This document shows, one piece after another, positions 7,954 to 16,212 of a stretch of 64,000 nucleotides of DNA. Where the stretch lies: NCBI RefSeq assembly GCF_000420545.1, contig NZ_ATVD01000004.1, forward strand, positions 124,001-188,000, written 5' to 3'. The DNA is from Arenimonas oryziterrae DSM 21050 = YC6267. GTDB lineage: Bacteria > Pseudomonadota > Gammaproteobacteria > Xanthomonadales > Xanthomonadaceae. Made by a program: the position numbers and the translations under genes. How positions within the stretch are numbered: the first letter of the stretch is position 1; the number at the start of each line of letters is the position of its first letter. Below the pieces are notes generated by a model, which was not told where the DNA came from, did not search any database, and saw only the letters and a program-made list of their open reading frames with translations.

Positions 7954-9072
7954 ATGTCGAACACCTTCCGCAATGTCTGGCTGGCCGCCGGACTGGTCGC
8001 CGTCGCCGGCTCGGCGTTTGCCGTCCGCCAGGAGCAGGAACCGAGCCTGGAAAATCCGGTCGCCGTCAGCATGTACGCCGACGCCAGCAGCACCGAGGCC
8101 TTCATGGGCACGGTCGAGTTCAAGATCACCAATACCAGCCGCGAAACCCTGCGCATTCCGTATTGGCAGCTGCCGACCGGCCAGATCAACTCCGATCTGT
8201 TCGAGGTGTTCCACAAGGGCGAGCGCGTCGAATACGTCGGCCCGATGATCAAGCGTGCGGCCCCGACCGAGGGCGACCTGGTCACCTTGCAGCCGGGCGA
8301 GACCCGCGTGGTCCGTGCGGACCTGTCGACGGCCTATGACCTGTCGGCGACCGGCGAATACGACATCCGCTTCAAGTCCTACCTGCAGGGCGCGAAGACC
8401 GGCCGCGGCCGCGCGATCGCGCGTGCCAACGGTGGCCTGTCGAGCATCGAAACCGCCCCGCTGCGTCTGTGGGTCGACGGCGCCAACGTGCTCGGCCAGA
8501 TCAAGAAGGGCGATAGCGCTTCGGTCCAGGCCAAGCCCGGCGCGACGGCCACCTGCACCGGCGGCACCTGCTACGAGTCCTGCTCGGCCACCCGCCAGAC
8601 CCAGCTCGCCACGGCCTTGAACTCGGCGCGCAACTACTCCGAGAACGCCAAGGGCTATCTCAACCTCGGCACGGTCGGCGCGCGCTACACGACCTGGTTC
8701 GGCGCCTACACCAGCAGCCGCTACGGCACGGTCAAGTCGCACTTCGTCAACATCGACAGCACGCTCGACACCAAGACGATCACCTTCAACTGCAGCTGCA
8801 CCACCAAGAACACCTACGCCTACGTGTATCCGAACCAGCCGTACCGCATCTACCTGTGCGGCGCGTTCTGGACCGCTCCGAACACCGGCACCGACTCGCG
8901 CGCCGGCACGATCATCCACGAGACCAGCCATTTCGACATCGTCGCCAACACCGACGACGTGGTCTACGGCCAGTCCGGCGCGAAGAGCCTGGCGATCAGC
9001 AATCCGAACGACGCCATCCGCAACGCCGACAGCCACGAGTACCTCAGCGAGAACACCCCCTCGCAGAACTGA
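7954..9072 (+). CDS. Secreted M35 metallopeptidase (peptidyl-Lys metalloendopeptidase/deuterolysin type)
   Basis: A 372-residue exported protease. A signal peptide ends near residue 23 (GSAFA), followed by an N-terminal beta domain (30-175) typical of the Lys-N precursor family. Then comes the catalytic domain with zinc motif HETSH (322-326) and the aspzincin Asp segment ANTDDVVYG (331-339); ADSHEY (358-363) follows. Six cysteines in the mature catalytic part suggest disulfides. Aspzincins use two His and one Asp as zinc ligands and often cleave at Lys. The AGGGGAAC ribosome site precedes the start. A strong terminator follows, so the gene is probably monocistronic. Confidence 0.9.
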   Translation: MSNTFRNVWLAAGLVAVAGSAFAVRQEQEPSLENPVAVSMYADASSTEAFMGTVEFKITNTSRETLRIPYWQLPTGQINSDLFEVFHKGERVEYVGPMIKRAAPTEGDLVTLQPGETRVVRADLSTAYDLSATGEYDIRFKSYLQGAKTGRGRAIARANGGLSSIETAPLRLWVDGANVLGQIKKGDSASVQAKPGATATCTGGTCYESCSATRQTQLATALNSARNYSENAKGYLNLGTVGARYTTWFGAYTSSRYGTVKSHFVNIDSTLDTKTITFNCSCTTKNTYAYVYPNQPYRIYLCGAFWTAPNTGTDSRAGTIIHETSHFDIVANTDDVVYGQSGAKSLAISNPNDAIRNADSHEYLSENTPSQN

Positions 9073-9096
9073 ACCTCGTCGGCACCCGCACCAAGG

Positions 9097-9126
9097 AACG
9101 GCCCGCTTCGGCGGGCCGTTTTCTTT
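9097..9126 (+). terminator. Rho-independent terminator
   Basis: A GC-rich stem AACGGCCCGC/GCGGGCCGTT with a TTCG loop followed by TTTCTTT, directly after the M35 peptidase gene. Confidence 0.9.
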
Positions 9127-9196
9127 GCGCACTTGCAAGAAACGGTACGACACCCAATGCTGCTTGCGAATTCAACAGCGAGATCGCGCGAACACG

Positions 9197-9685
9197 ATGG
9201 ACAACCAACTGGTGCTCTACCTCCTCTCAGCGCTGCTGATCGTCGTCGGTCTCGCGGGCACCGTGCTGCCGGCCCTGCCCGGCCTGCCGCTGATGTTCGT
9301 GGGCATGCTGCTCGCCGCGTGGGCCGGTGATTTCCGCCAGATCGGCGCCGGCGCCCTGGTCCTGCTGGCGGTGATCATGCTGCTGGCGCTCGCGGCGGAC
9401 ATCCTGACTTCGCTCTACGGCGCCAAGCGCGCAGGCGCGTCCAAACATGCGATGTGGGGCGCGGCCATCGGCACGCTCGCGGGCTTTTTCTTCGGGCTGC
9501 CCGGCTTGGTGCTGGGTCCGTTCGTCGGCGCCATCGCCGGCGAAAAAACCCAAGGCAGCGACTGGCGCAAAGCCTCGCGCATCGGTCTGGCGACCTGGAT
9601 GGGCCTCGCGGTCGGCACCGTCATCAAGATCGGACTGGCCGTGTTGATGCTCGCGGTTTTCGCGATCGCCTGGTTCTGGAACTGA
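9197..9685 (+). CDS. DUF456 family membrane protein
   Basis: A 162-residue integral membrane protein with about five hydrophobic segments. It shows the family hallmarks: the first-helix motif GLAGTVLPALPGLPLMF, a middle YGAKRAGASKHAMWGA stretch and a glycine-rich FFFGLPGLVLGPFVGAIAGE. The glycine-zipper helices resemble those in DUF456 proteins widespread in bacteria. Function is unknown. It is convergent with the ABC permease that ends at 9716. Confidence 0.82.
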   Translation: MDNQLVLYLLSALLIVVGLAGTVLPALPGLPLMFVGMLLAAWAGDFRQIGAGALVLLAVIMLLALAADILTSLYGAKRAGASKHAMWGAAIGTLAGFFFGLPGLVLGPFVGAIAGEKTQGSDWRKASRIGLATWMGLAVGTVIKIGLAVLMLAVFAIAWFWN

Positions 9686-9715
9686 GGTCGCGGCGTCGGT
9701 GGACGCCGCGACGAT

Positions 9716-12229
9716 TCAGAGTTCCCGCAAGGTCACCGACGGCGGCGCACTCAACACGCGTCGCGTCGCCAGCATGCCGGCGATGATCGCCGCGCTCGTA
9801 CCGATCAAGGTTCCGGTGAGAACCAGCGGCCAGTCGGCTGCCCAGGGCAGATTGAATACCTGCTTGGCGATCACACCGGCGAGAACCGTCGCCGCTGTCG
9901 CCGCGGTCAGGCCGGCCAGCAGGCCGATCACGGCGAATTCCGAGGCCTGCGCAAGCAACAACTGCCGGCGACTGCCGCCGAGCACGCGCATGACCGCGCC
10001 CTCGAGCAGACGTTCGTCCTGCGAGGCGCTCACCGAGGCGAACAACACCAGCAAGCCCGCCGCCAGCGAGAAATAAAACACCGATTCCACCACCATCGTC
10101 ACCTGACGCACGGTACTGCGCACCTGGTCGAGCACGGCATCGATGTCGATCACCGTCAGGTTCGGAAACGCATTGACCAGGTCACCGGTGAACCCGGCCT
10201 GCGCGTCATCCACATGCACCGCGCCGATATAGCTGGCCGGATAGTCGTCCAGCGACCCGGGCGAACCGATGACGAAGAAATTTGGCTGGAAGGATTCCCA
10301 ATCGACCTTGCGGAAGCTGGTCAGCGTCGCCTGGTAGGACTGGCCGGCGATGTCGAACGTGATGCGGTCGCCGATCTTCCAGCCCAGGGTTTTCGCATAG
10401 CCCTCTTCGACCGACAACTGCGGGGCGCCGCGATAGTCCGCGGGCCAGAAGCGTCCGGCCGTGACTTCATTGTCGGGGCGCAGCTTGGCACTGAAGCTGA
10501 GGTTGAATTCGCGCTCCGCGCGGCGCTGCGCCTGGCCGTCGTCGTCGACGCCCTCGAAATCCTTGCCGCTGATCGCGCGGCCATTCACCTGCACCAGACG
10601 ACCGCGGATCATTGGATACAGCGTCGGTGTCTTGATACCCGCACTCGCCAACTGCCGGGTCACGCCCTCGACCTGTTCGGGCTGCACATTGATCAGGAAA
10701 CGATTCGGCGCATCAGCCGGCAAGGATTGCTGCCAGCGCGACAGCAGATCCGTGCGCACGAACGTCAGCAACAGCAGCACCATGAGGCCCAGGCCCAGCG
10801 ACGAGATCTGCGCGACGCTGGCACCGGTGCGGCGGCTGACATTGGCCAACCCATAGCGCCAGGGACCGGTCATGCGCGAACGCAGACGCTTCACGACAGC
10901 AATCAGCGCGAACGCCAACGCCGAGAGCACGGCGAGCGTGCCGACGATGCCCACGAGCATCGCCGTACCCAGCGTCGGCGAACCAGCTTTCCACCACAGC
11001 AACAAACCCAGACCGGCCAGACCAACGGCACCGGCGATCCACGCGCTGGGTTCGGCGATGTCCAGATCGCGGCGCAGCACGCGCAGTGCCGGCACACGAC
11101 GCAGGGCCAACACCGGCGGCACCCCGAAGGCGAGCAGCACCGTCAGGCCAACACCGAAACCTTCCAAAGCCGGTCGCCAGCCCGCCGCCGGAATGGCCAC
11201 GCCCAACGCACCCGCCAACCACTGTCCGATCACCGCCTGCAATCCGAGCGCGAACAAAACGCCTCCTGCGCTGCCGATCAAGCCCAGCATCAGCAATTCG
11301 CCAATGTGGATGCCGACGAGCGTGCCCTGGCTCGCGCCCAGGCAGCGCATCACCGCGCTGCCCTGCAGATGGCGCGCACTGTGACGACGCGCCGCCATCG
11401 CGACAGCCACCGCCGCGAGCACCACCGACACCAATGCCGCCAAGCCGAGGAAACGCCCCGCCCGATCGAGCGCACTGCGGATTTCCGGGCGCGCGTCGGC
11501 CGCGGTTTCCAGACGCTGTCCGCGATCCAGCGCCGGTTTGGCCTGGGCGAGGAATCGCTCCACGGCGGACGCGTCGCCCGCGATCACCAGGCGATAGGTG
11601 ATGCGGCTGCCTTCCTGCTCCAGTCCGGTCGCCGGCAAGTCGGCGAGATTGAGAAACACCTTCGGGCCGGTCGCGAAATAGTCCAGGGCCGCATCGGGCT
11701 CCTGCACGACGAATGCAGCCAGGCGCAGGGCGGAATTGCCGACATGTACCTCGTCGCCGATGTTCGCCGACAAGGCCTGCGCGCCCGTACGGGACATCCA
11801 CACCGTACCGGGTCGCGGCACGGCGCTCGCGACGGTTTCCGCCGCGCCCGCGTCGACCTGCACGCGGAAGCTGCCACGCAACGGATAACCCTCGCCGAGC
11901 GCGCGCACGTCGCCGAGCTTCAGGGCTTCACCGACCCGCACCATGCTCGGAAAGGCGCGCGTTTCGGTGTGTTTCAGACCGGGCGCTTCGGCAAGCGCCC
12001 GCCATTTCGGAGCGAGTGGCTCGTCGGCGCGCAGCACGGCATCGCCACCGAGCAAACGATTGGCTTCAAGCGACAACGCGCGCTCGGCGCGATCGGTGAG
12101 AAAGCCCACCGCCGTCACCGCCATCACCGCCAGCATCAGCGCGGCGAGCAGGATGCGGATCTCGCCGGCCGCGAGATCGCGGCGCAGCTGACGCCAGGCC
12201 AGTCCGGGAATCTTCAGAGCGGCCCTCAT
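9716..12229 (-). CDS. ABC transporter permease, FtsX/MacB-like (YbbP type)
   Basis: An 837-residue permease with ten predicted membrane segments in the double-FtsX layout: one at the N-terminus, a large periplasmic domain, three helices at about 260-390, four more in a central linker region, a second periplasmic domain, and three C-terminal helices from about 720. This is the YbbP/predicted lysophospholipase-L1-biosynthesis exporter permease family. Its start overlaps the stop of the ATPase gene by ATGA, so both are made together. The partner esterase TesA is encoded divergently, the same trio as E. coli tesA-ybbA-ybbP. The substrate is not known. Confidence 0.9.
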   Translation of the reverse strand: MRAALKIPGLAWRQLRRDLAAGEIRILLAALMLAVMAVTAVGFLTDRAERALSLEANRLLGGDAVLRADEPLAPKWRALAEAPGLKHTETRAFPSMVRVGEALKLGDVRALGEGYPLRGSFRVQVDAGAAETVASAVPRPGTVWMSRTGAQALSANIGDEVHVGNSALRLAAFVVQEPDAALDYFATGPKVFLNLADLPATGLEQEGSRITYRLVIAGDASAVERFLAQAKPALDRGQRLETAADARPEIRSALDRAGRFLGLAALVSVVLAAVAVAMAARRHSARHLQGSAVMRCLGASQGTLVGIHIGELLMLGLIGSAGGVLFALGLQAVIGQWLAGALGVAIPAAGWRPALEGFGVGLTVLLAFGVPPVLALRRVPALRVLRRDLDIAEPSAWIAGAVGLAGLGLLLWWKAGSPTLGTAMLVGIVGTLAVLSALAFALIAVVKRLRSRMTGPWRYGLANVSRRTGASVAQISSLGLGLMVLLLLTFVRTDLLSRWQQSLPADAPNRFLINVQPEQVEGVTRQLASAGIKTPTLYPMIRGRLVQVNGRAISGKDFEGVDDDGQAQRRAEREFNLSFSAKLRPDNEVTAGRFWPADYRGAPQLSVEEGYAKTLGWKIGDRITFDIAGQSYQATLTSFRKVDWESFQPNFFVIGSPGSLDDYPASYIGAVHVDDAQAGFTGDLVNAFPNLTVIDIDAVLDQVRSTVRQVTMVVESVFYFSLAAGLLVLFASVSASQDERLLEGAVMRVLGGSRRQLLLAQASEFAVIGLLAGLTAATAATVLAGVIAKQVFNLPWAADWPLVLTGTLIGTSAAIIAGMLATRRVLSAPPSVTLREL

Positions 12230-12945
12230 GCGACCAGACGCCCCGCGACCAGGCGCAGGATGCGTCCGCAACGCGCGGCCAACCGTTCGTCATGCGTGAC
12301 CAGGACCAGGGTCGTGCCGTGGTGGGCATTGAGTTCGAACAGCAGATCGACGATCGCGGTGCCGGTGGCGGTATCGAGATTGCCCGTCGGCTCGTCGGCG
12401 AACAGCAGGGCCGGCTGGGCCACGAAGGCGCGCGCCAGGGCGACGCGCTGTTGTTCGCCGCCGGAGAGCTGTCGCGGGTAGTGCTCCAGACGCTCGCCGA
12501 GGCCGACGCGCTCGAGAATGGCGCGCGCGGGAGTCTCGGCGTCGCGATCGCCTCGCAGTTCCAGCGGCAGCATCACGTTTTCGAGCGCGGTCAGCGCCGG
12601 CAGCAACTGGAAACTCTGGAACACGAAACCGACCTTCTCGCCGCGAATCTTCGCGCGGCCATCCTCGTCGAGCGTCGACAACACCTGGCCATCCAGACTC
12701 ACCGCGCCCGCAGTCGGCACATCGAGGCCGGCCAGCAGGGACAGCAAGGTGCTCTTGCCTGAACCGGACGCACCGACGATGGCGACGGCTTCACCTGCGC
12801 CGATGGTAAAACTGACATCGTCGAGAATGGTCAGCTCGTGGTCGGGCAGGCTCACGCGCTTGCCGAGGGTTTCCGCCACCAGCGAGCCGGTGCTTGAATG
12901 CGTGGATTGCGCCGCCATGGAAAGGGTCATGAGCTCAGGAGTCAT
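12226..12945 (-). CDS. ybbA: ABC transporter ATP-binding protein (YbbA type, LolD/MacB family)
   Basis: A 239-residue ATPase with Walker A GASGSGKST (58-66), Q-loop FQSFQLLP (109-116), signature LSGGEQQ (160-166) and Walker B LLFADEPTGNLD (180-191). It belongs to the MacB/LolD-like ATPases that drive mechanotransmission permeases. It is coupled by a 3-base overlap to the FtsX-type permease and divergent from tesA by only four bases between start codons. A shorter start at Met10 (12918) or nearby is possible. Membrane-associated on the cytoplasmic side. Confidence 0.92.
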   Translation of the reverse strand: MTPELMTLSMAAQSTHSSTGSLVAETLGKRVSLPDHELTILDDVSFTIGAGEAVAIVGASGSGKSTLLSLLAGLDVPTAGAVSLDGQVLSTLDEDGRAKIRGEKVGFVFQSFQLLPALTALENVMLPLELRGDRDAETPARAILERVGLGERLEHYPRQLSGGEQQRVALARAFVAQPALLFADEPTGNLDTATGTAIVDLLFELNAHHGTTLVLVTHDERLAARCGRILRLVAGRLVA

Positions 12946-12949
12946 CGGG

Positions 12950-13618
12950 ATGAAGTCAGTACATGGATTGTGGCAGGCCCGGGTTCAACGGGGCGTCGTC
13001 ATGCCAATGGTCATGGGTCTGCTGATGCTGGCGGCGATCATGACCCCGGCCTATGCCACCGCCCCGGCGCCGCGGACGGTGCTCGTGCTCGGGGATTCCC
13101 TGTCCGCCGGCTACGGCCTGAGCGCGACCCAGGGCTGGGTGCCGCTGACCGCCGCGCGCATGAAGACCACGCACCCGGACTGGCGCGTGGTCAACGCGAG
13201 CATCAGCGGCGAAACCACGGCCGGCGGTGCCTCGCGCATCGCCGCCGAACTCAAGCGCGTGAAGCCGGCGGTGGTCGTCATCGAATTGGGTGCGAACGAC
13301 GGCCTGCGCGGCCTGTCGTTGCAGCAGACGCGCACGAATCTCGATGCAATGATCCGCGCCGCGCTGCAATCGAAGGCAAAGGTCCTGCTGGTCGGCATGC
13401 GCCTGCCGCCGAATTTCGGTCCCGACTACACGCGCGAATTCGAAGCCAACTATTCGGCGCTGTCCAAGCAGTACAAGACGGCCCTACTGCCCTTCCTGCT
13501 CGCACCCGTCGCGAGCGACCGTCGCAACTTCCAGGCCGACAATATGCATCCCGTCGCGGCCGCGCAGCCGAAGCTGCGGGATCATGTTTGGACGGCGTTG
13601 GCGCCGTTGCTGAAATGA
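12950..13618 (+). CDS. tesA: Arylesterase / lysophospholipase L1 / thioesterase I
   Basis: A 222-residue SGNH hydrolase: block I GDSLSAGYG with nucleophile Ser50, block II SISGETTAGG, block III GANDG (114-118) and block V DNMHP with Asp197 and His200. A signal peptide-like segment ends near residue 36. The Met at 12950 has a CAGGAG ribosome site; a second Met at 13001 would give a more typical signal peptide. TesA hydrolyses acyl-CoAs, lysophospholipids and aryl esters in the periplasm. It is divergent from ybbA/ybbP, the conserved gene context for this enzyme. Confidence 0.93.
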   Translation: MKSVHGLWQARVQRGVVMPMVMGLLMLAAIMTPAYATAPAPRTVLVLGDSLSAGYGLSATQGWVPLTAARMKTTHPDWRVVNASISGETTAGGASRIAAELKRVKPAVVVIELGANDGLRGLSLQQTRTNLDAMIRAALQSKAKVLLVGMRLPPNFGPDYTREFEANYSALSKQYKTALLPFLLAPVASDRRNFQADNMHPVAAAQPKLRDHVWTALAPLLK

Positions 13619-13628
13619 CGCGCAGTAG

Positions 13629-14033
13629 CTAGCGCTTCTCTCGCGGCCGACAACGCATCGGAACGTCTTTGCTGGACCCGCCAAAGCAACTCCACACCAC
13701 GGCGCCGTTCTGCAGCTCTGGTATCAGAACCAAGATCTGCCCGGCGGAGCCGCCGTGGGCGATGATCACGCCGTCATTGCGAATTTCAAAGTGAGCTGGC
13801 GCATTTTTTCCGAAGTCCGGAGCAGCGACCCCTTGACCAGAAGAGTTCGTGGTTTGACGACTGATGATGTTTCCTTCAATGGTTTTCTGCGTCTTCTGCA
13901 AATCGCCCATCCACCCAGACGATTGTGCCGCTGCCCGATAGTCGGAATACTGCGACGCAGCGATTCCCAACGCAAAAAAGACGAATATCCCACTGGCCAA
14001 CCCTATGATCAGCGCTTTCATGTCCTTGCTCAT
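13629..14033 (-). CDS. Pilin-like protein without a prepilin leader
   Basis: A 134-residue protein. Residues 8-27 form a hydrophobic helix, followed by SQYSDYRAAAQ, which recalls the end of the type IV pilin N-terminal helix. The C-terminal part (FEIRNDGVIIAHGG, GQILVLIPELQNGAVVWSC and a final CRP) resembles the beta-sheet and disulfide loop of type IVa pilins, with Cys116 and Cys128 as the likely pair. There is no Gly-Phe-Thr-Leu-Ile-Glu prepilin peptidase site. The start overlaps the stop of the neighbouring SDR-like gene (ATGA). It has somewhat lower GC than its neighbours. A minor-pilin-derived membrane protein is the best guess; function unknown. Confidence 0.65.
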   Translation of the reverse strand: MSKDMKALIIGLASGIFVFFALGIAASQYSDYRAAAQSSGWMGDLQKTQKTIEGNIISRQTTNSSGQGVAAPDFGKNAPAHFEIRNDGVIIAHGGSAGQILVLIPELQNGAVVWSCFGGSSKDVPMRCRPREKR

Positions 14034-14749
14034 GACCCCGACTCTGCCGCACTCAACGCCAGAATCGCATCGTGCTCATGGACGAATTGCCCCGGCTCGC
14101 TGCGTTCGCTGAGAGCGACGATGGCGCGGGCGACATCCAGGGCCTCGATCGCGCGGTAGCGTCGTAGTTTCTTGCCGATCATCAGGGCATTGGTCAGCGG
14201 CGCGATCGCCTGCATCACGGCCTCGCCCGGGCGGCGTTCGCTGCGTGCGCCGAGCAGCAGCCCGGGCTGCAGGATGTCGAGACGCTCGAAACCAAGCTCG
14301 CCGACCACGTCCTCGACTTCACCTTTCACGCGCAGGTAGAAATTCGCCGATTGCCGGCTCGCCCCGACCGACGACACGAGAATCGCGCGGCGTGCGCCCA
14401 GGTCGTAGCTGAGCTTGGCCAAGCGCAACACGAGTTCGCGGTCGACCGCGATGAAGGCTTCGCGCGAGCCGGCCGTCTTGATCGTCGTGCCCAGGCAGCT
14501 GATGTAGACATCGAGGGCGGCGCCACCGAGACGATCGCTGACCTGCGCATACAACTCGCCATCGGCTCCCGGCGACGTGAGCGCATCGATGACCGGGACC
14601 ACGCGCGGATCGGACACGGCCAAGCTGCGCCGCACCGGCGCCAGCACGCGTCCGGGCCAGGCGCTGTCGGCCAGGCGTTCGCGCAGCACCGCTCCGCCGA
14701 CGAGACCGGTGGCGCCGGCCAACAGGAGTTGCGTGGTCATCAGGCTCAT
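14030..14749 (-). CDS. NAD(P)-binding Rossmann-fold protein (atypical SDR, HTATIP2/YbjT-like)
   Basis: A 239-residue atypical short-chain dehydrogenase. The nucleotide-binding GATGLVGG is at 12-19, followed by VRR as a possible NADP-phosphate contact, then CLGTT, VSSVGAS and a YLRVKGEVE helix. YxxxK is represented by Tyr-Leu-Arg-Val-Lys. This is the small oxidoreductase-like group that includes HTATIP2 and YbjT. Substrate unknown. It is translationally coupled to the downstream pilin-like gene and follows the GST gene on the same strand. Confidence 0.82.
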   Translation of the reverse strand: MSLMTTQLLLAGATGLVGGAVLRERLADSAWPGRVLAPVRRSLAVSDPRVVPVIDALTSPGADGELYAQVSDRLGGAALDVYISCLGTTIKTAGSREAFIAVDRELVLRLAKLSYDLGARRAILVSSVGASRQSANFYLRVKGEVEDVVGELGFERLDILQPGLLLGARSERRPGEAVMQAIAPLTNALMIGKKLRRYRAIEALDVARAIVALSERSEPGQFVHEHDAILALSAAESGS

Positions 14750-14753
14750 GCGG

Positions 14754-15386
14754 TCAGGTCCAGTCGCTCAGGCCTTCGCGAGCATACAGTTCCTTGAAAG
14801 CGGGTCGGGATTTCATCGTCGCCGCGTGTGCGCCCAGGGCCGGCCAGGTATGCGCGGGCTTGGGCATGTTGCGCGACCAGCGCATGAGCATCGTCATCAT
14901 GAAATCGGCGGCGGAGATCTTCGCGCCGAGCAGGTAGGGGCCGTTCGCCGCCAGATGCGCGTCGACCTGGCTCCAGGCCCATTCGATGCGCTGGCGGGCT
15001 TCTTCCTTGGCGGCATCAACGTTTTCCGCGCCGGCCGGTTCGGTCGGATAGAACCAGGCGCGATAGGCCGGCTGCAGGGTGTTGGCCATGAAGAACATCC
15101 ACTGGTAGTACCTGGCGCGCGCCAGCGTGCCGGGCGCGGGCGCGAGTCCGGCGCCGGGATGCGCATCGGCCAGATGCAGGACGATCGCCGCCGCCTCGGT
15201 GATCGGCTGCCCGTCGATGACCAGGGTCGGCACGACACCGGCCGGGTTGAGCTGGAGGTATTCGGCGCTCTTGTGCTCGCGCTTGTCGAAATCCAACCGG
15301 CGCAATTCGTGCGGCAGGCCCAGTTCGATCAGCAACCAGTGCACGACCAGACTGGCAGTGCTCGGGGAGAAATAGAGAGTGGTCAT
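14754..15386 (-). CDS. Glutathione S-transferase
   Basis: A 210-residue complete GST. The N-terminal thioredoxin fold has SPSTASLVV as active-site loop, a cis-proline VVPTLV and an EAAAI turn. The C-terminal all-helical domain includes the SAADFMMTMLM N-capping motif. It resembles the bacterial beta-like or YfcG/GstB group; the class is not certain. It sits 4 bases upstream of the SDR-like gene, and both probably belong to one transcript with the pilin-like gene. A terminator separates it from the cold-shock gene. Confidence 0.9.
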   Translation of the reverse strand: MTTLYFSPSTASLVVHWLLIELGLPHELRRLDFDKREHKSAEYLQLNPAGVVPTLVIDGQPITEAAAIVLHLADAHPGAGLAPAPGTLARARYYQWMFFMANTLQPAYRAWFYPTEPAGAENVDAAKEEARQRIEWAWSQVDAHLAANGPYLLGAKISAADFMMTMLMRWSRNMPKPAHTWPALGAHAATMKSRPAFKELYAREGLSDWT

Positions 15387-15425
15387 CGGGCCTCCTGGAA
15401 GAGCGCACAGCATAAGGCGCCGGCC

Positions 15426-15457
15426 AAGAAAAAGCCCCGGGCGTTGCCGCCCGGGGC
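15426..15457 (-). terminator. Rho-independent terminator of cold-shock gene 1
   Basis: A 10-bp perfect stem GCCCCGGGCG/CGCCCGGGGC with a 4-nt loop, followed on the minus strand by a T-rich run. Its design, including the GCAA loop, matches the terminator of the second cold-shock gene at 31530-31559. Confidence 0.9.
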
Positions 15458-15477
15458 CGGTGTCGCGGCAGAGCCGA

Positions 15478-15687
15478 TCACATCGGCTGGACTTCGTCCG
15501 CCTGCATGCCCTTTTGGCCCTTGACCAGCACGAAGCTGACCTTCTGGCCTTCCTTGAGCGATTTGAAGCCGTTGCCCTGGATGGAGCGGAAGTGCACGAA
15601 CACGTCCTCCCCGTTGTCGCGGCTGATGAAACCGAAACCCTTGGCATCGTTGAACCATTTCACGGTACCGACCTGACGATCCGACAT
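15478..15687 (-). CDS. Cold-shock domain protein (CspA family), copy 1
   Basis: A 69-residue single-stranded nucleic-acid-binding protein with RNP1 KGFGFI (16-21) and RNP2 VFVHF (29-33). It is a full-length CspA-type OB-fold that acts as an RNA chaperone. The AAGGAA ribosome site precedes the chosen Met. A leader of roughly 150 nt lies upstream. It shares most residues with copy 2 at 31581. Regulation by the leader is likely, but whether it is cold-induced cannot be read from sequence. Confidence 0.96.
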   Translation of the reverse strand: MSDRQVGTVKWFNDAKGFGFISRDNGEDVFVHFRSIQGNGFKSLKEGQKVSFVLVKGQKGMQADEVQPM

Positions 15688-15852
15688 GGCGCTTTTCCTT
15701 GGAACGATCAATGGGAACGCTCCACGGCGAGGGCCGTGGGCGCGACTGAGGTTGCCAGGGAAGCGAGGTGCTAGATGGAGCGGATCGTTTGGATCAACCG
15801 CATCTGGCCACGATTCACCGTGACCATCGCAAACACAGTCGGCCAAAACATA
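15688..15852 (-). promoter_or_regulatory. cspA-type promoter and long 5' leader, copy 1
   Basis: On the minus strand a -10-like TATGTT (15847-15852) is preceded at 17 bp by TCGCAT. Transcription would start near 15840, giving a leader of about 150 nt. The leader shares ACTGTGTTTGC, GTGAATCGTGGCC, ACGATCCGCT and a CCCTG(G)CAAC..CAGTC block, in the same order and at the same distance from the start codon, with the second csp gene (31791-31951). Long structured leaders are known for enterobacterial cspA; a function here is inferred. Confidence 0.7.
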
Positions 15853-15904
15853 ACCGCTTTTTTGGCGGGATGCGACACCCCGCCTGCGATACCAGGGCCG
15901 ACGA

Positions 15905-16120
15905 TCAGTGTCGGCGCTTACCGCCGGTCTTGGTCTGCTTGCGTTTGGACGGGCGGCGTTTGCCTTCGGTGCGGACCAGCGCGGCCTTGACCCGCGGACC
16001 GGGCTTGGCGGTGGCCGGCTTGGCCTCGGCTGCATCGCCGATGATGTTCTTGACCGGACAGACCGAAAACACCGGGCATTTCCGGCAACCGACGGCGACG
16101 GCGATAGGACAAATGACCAT
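15905..16120 (-). CDS. Small Cys-motif, Lys/Arg-rich protein
   Basis: A 71-residue protein beginning [19 protein letters not shown], with cysteines at 4, 12, 15 and 21 and a basic tail from about residue 38 (Lys, Arg, Thr, Gly). The C-x7-C-x2-C-x5-C spacing and the VKNIIGD ending of the conserved part recall a small family seen in many Proteobacteria, as I remember it. It could bind a metal or a [Fe-S] cluster, and the tail could contact nucleic acid; both are inference. It is separated from fumarase by a palindromic repeat and from the csp leader by only about 50 bases. Confidence 0.7.
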   Translation of the reverse strand: MVICPIAVAVGCRKCPVFSVCPVKNIIGDAAEAKPATAKPGPRVKAALVRTEGKRRPSKRKQTKTGGKRRH

Positions 16121-16173
16121 GGCAGGCTCCGTACGGATGGATGTGACTACCCTACTCTATTCCTTCGCGGGCA

Positions 16174-16197
16174 CCCTCTCCCGCAAGCGGGAGAGGG
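16174..16197. repeat. REP-like palindrome downstream of fumarase
   Basis: A perfect 11-bp inverted repeat CCCTCTCCCGC/GCGGGAGAGGG with a 2-nt AA loop. The CTCTCCC core is shared with the palindromes on the other side of the fumarase gene (17778-17891). It could also act as a 3' mRNA-stabilising hairpin. Confidence 0.75.
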
Positions 16198-16212
16198 AGA
16201 CCACGGTCGACG

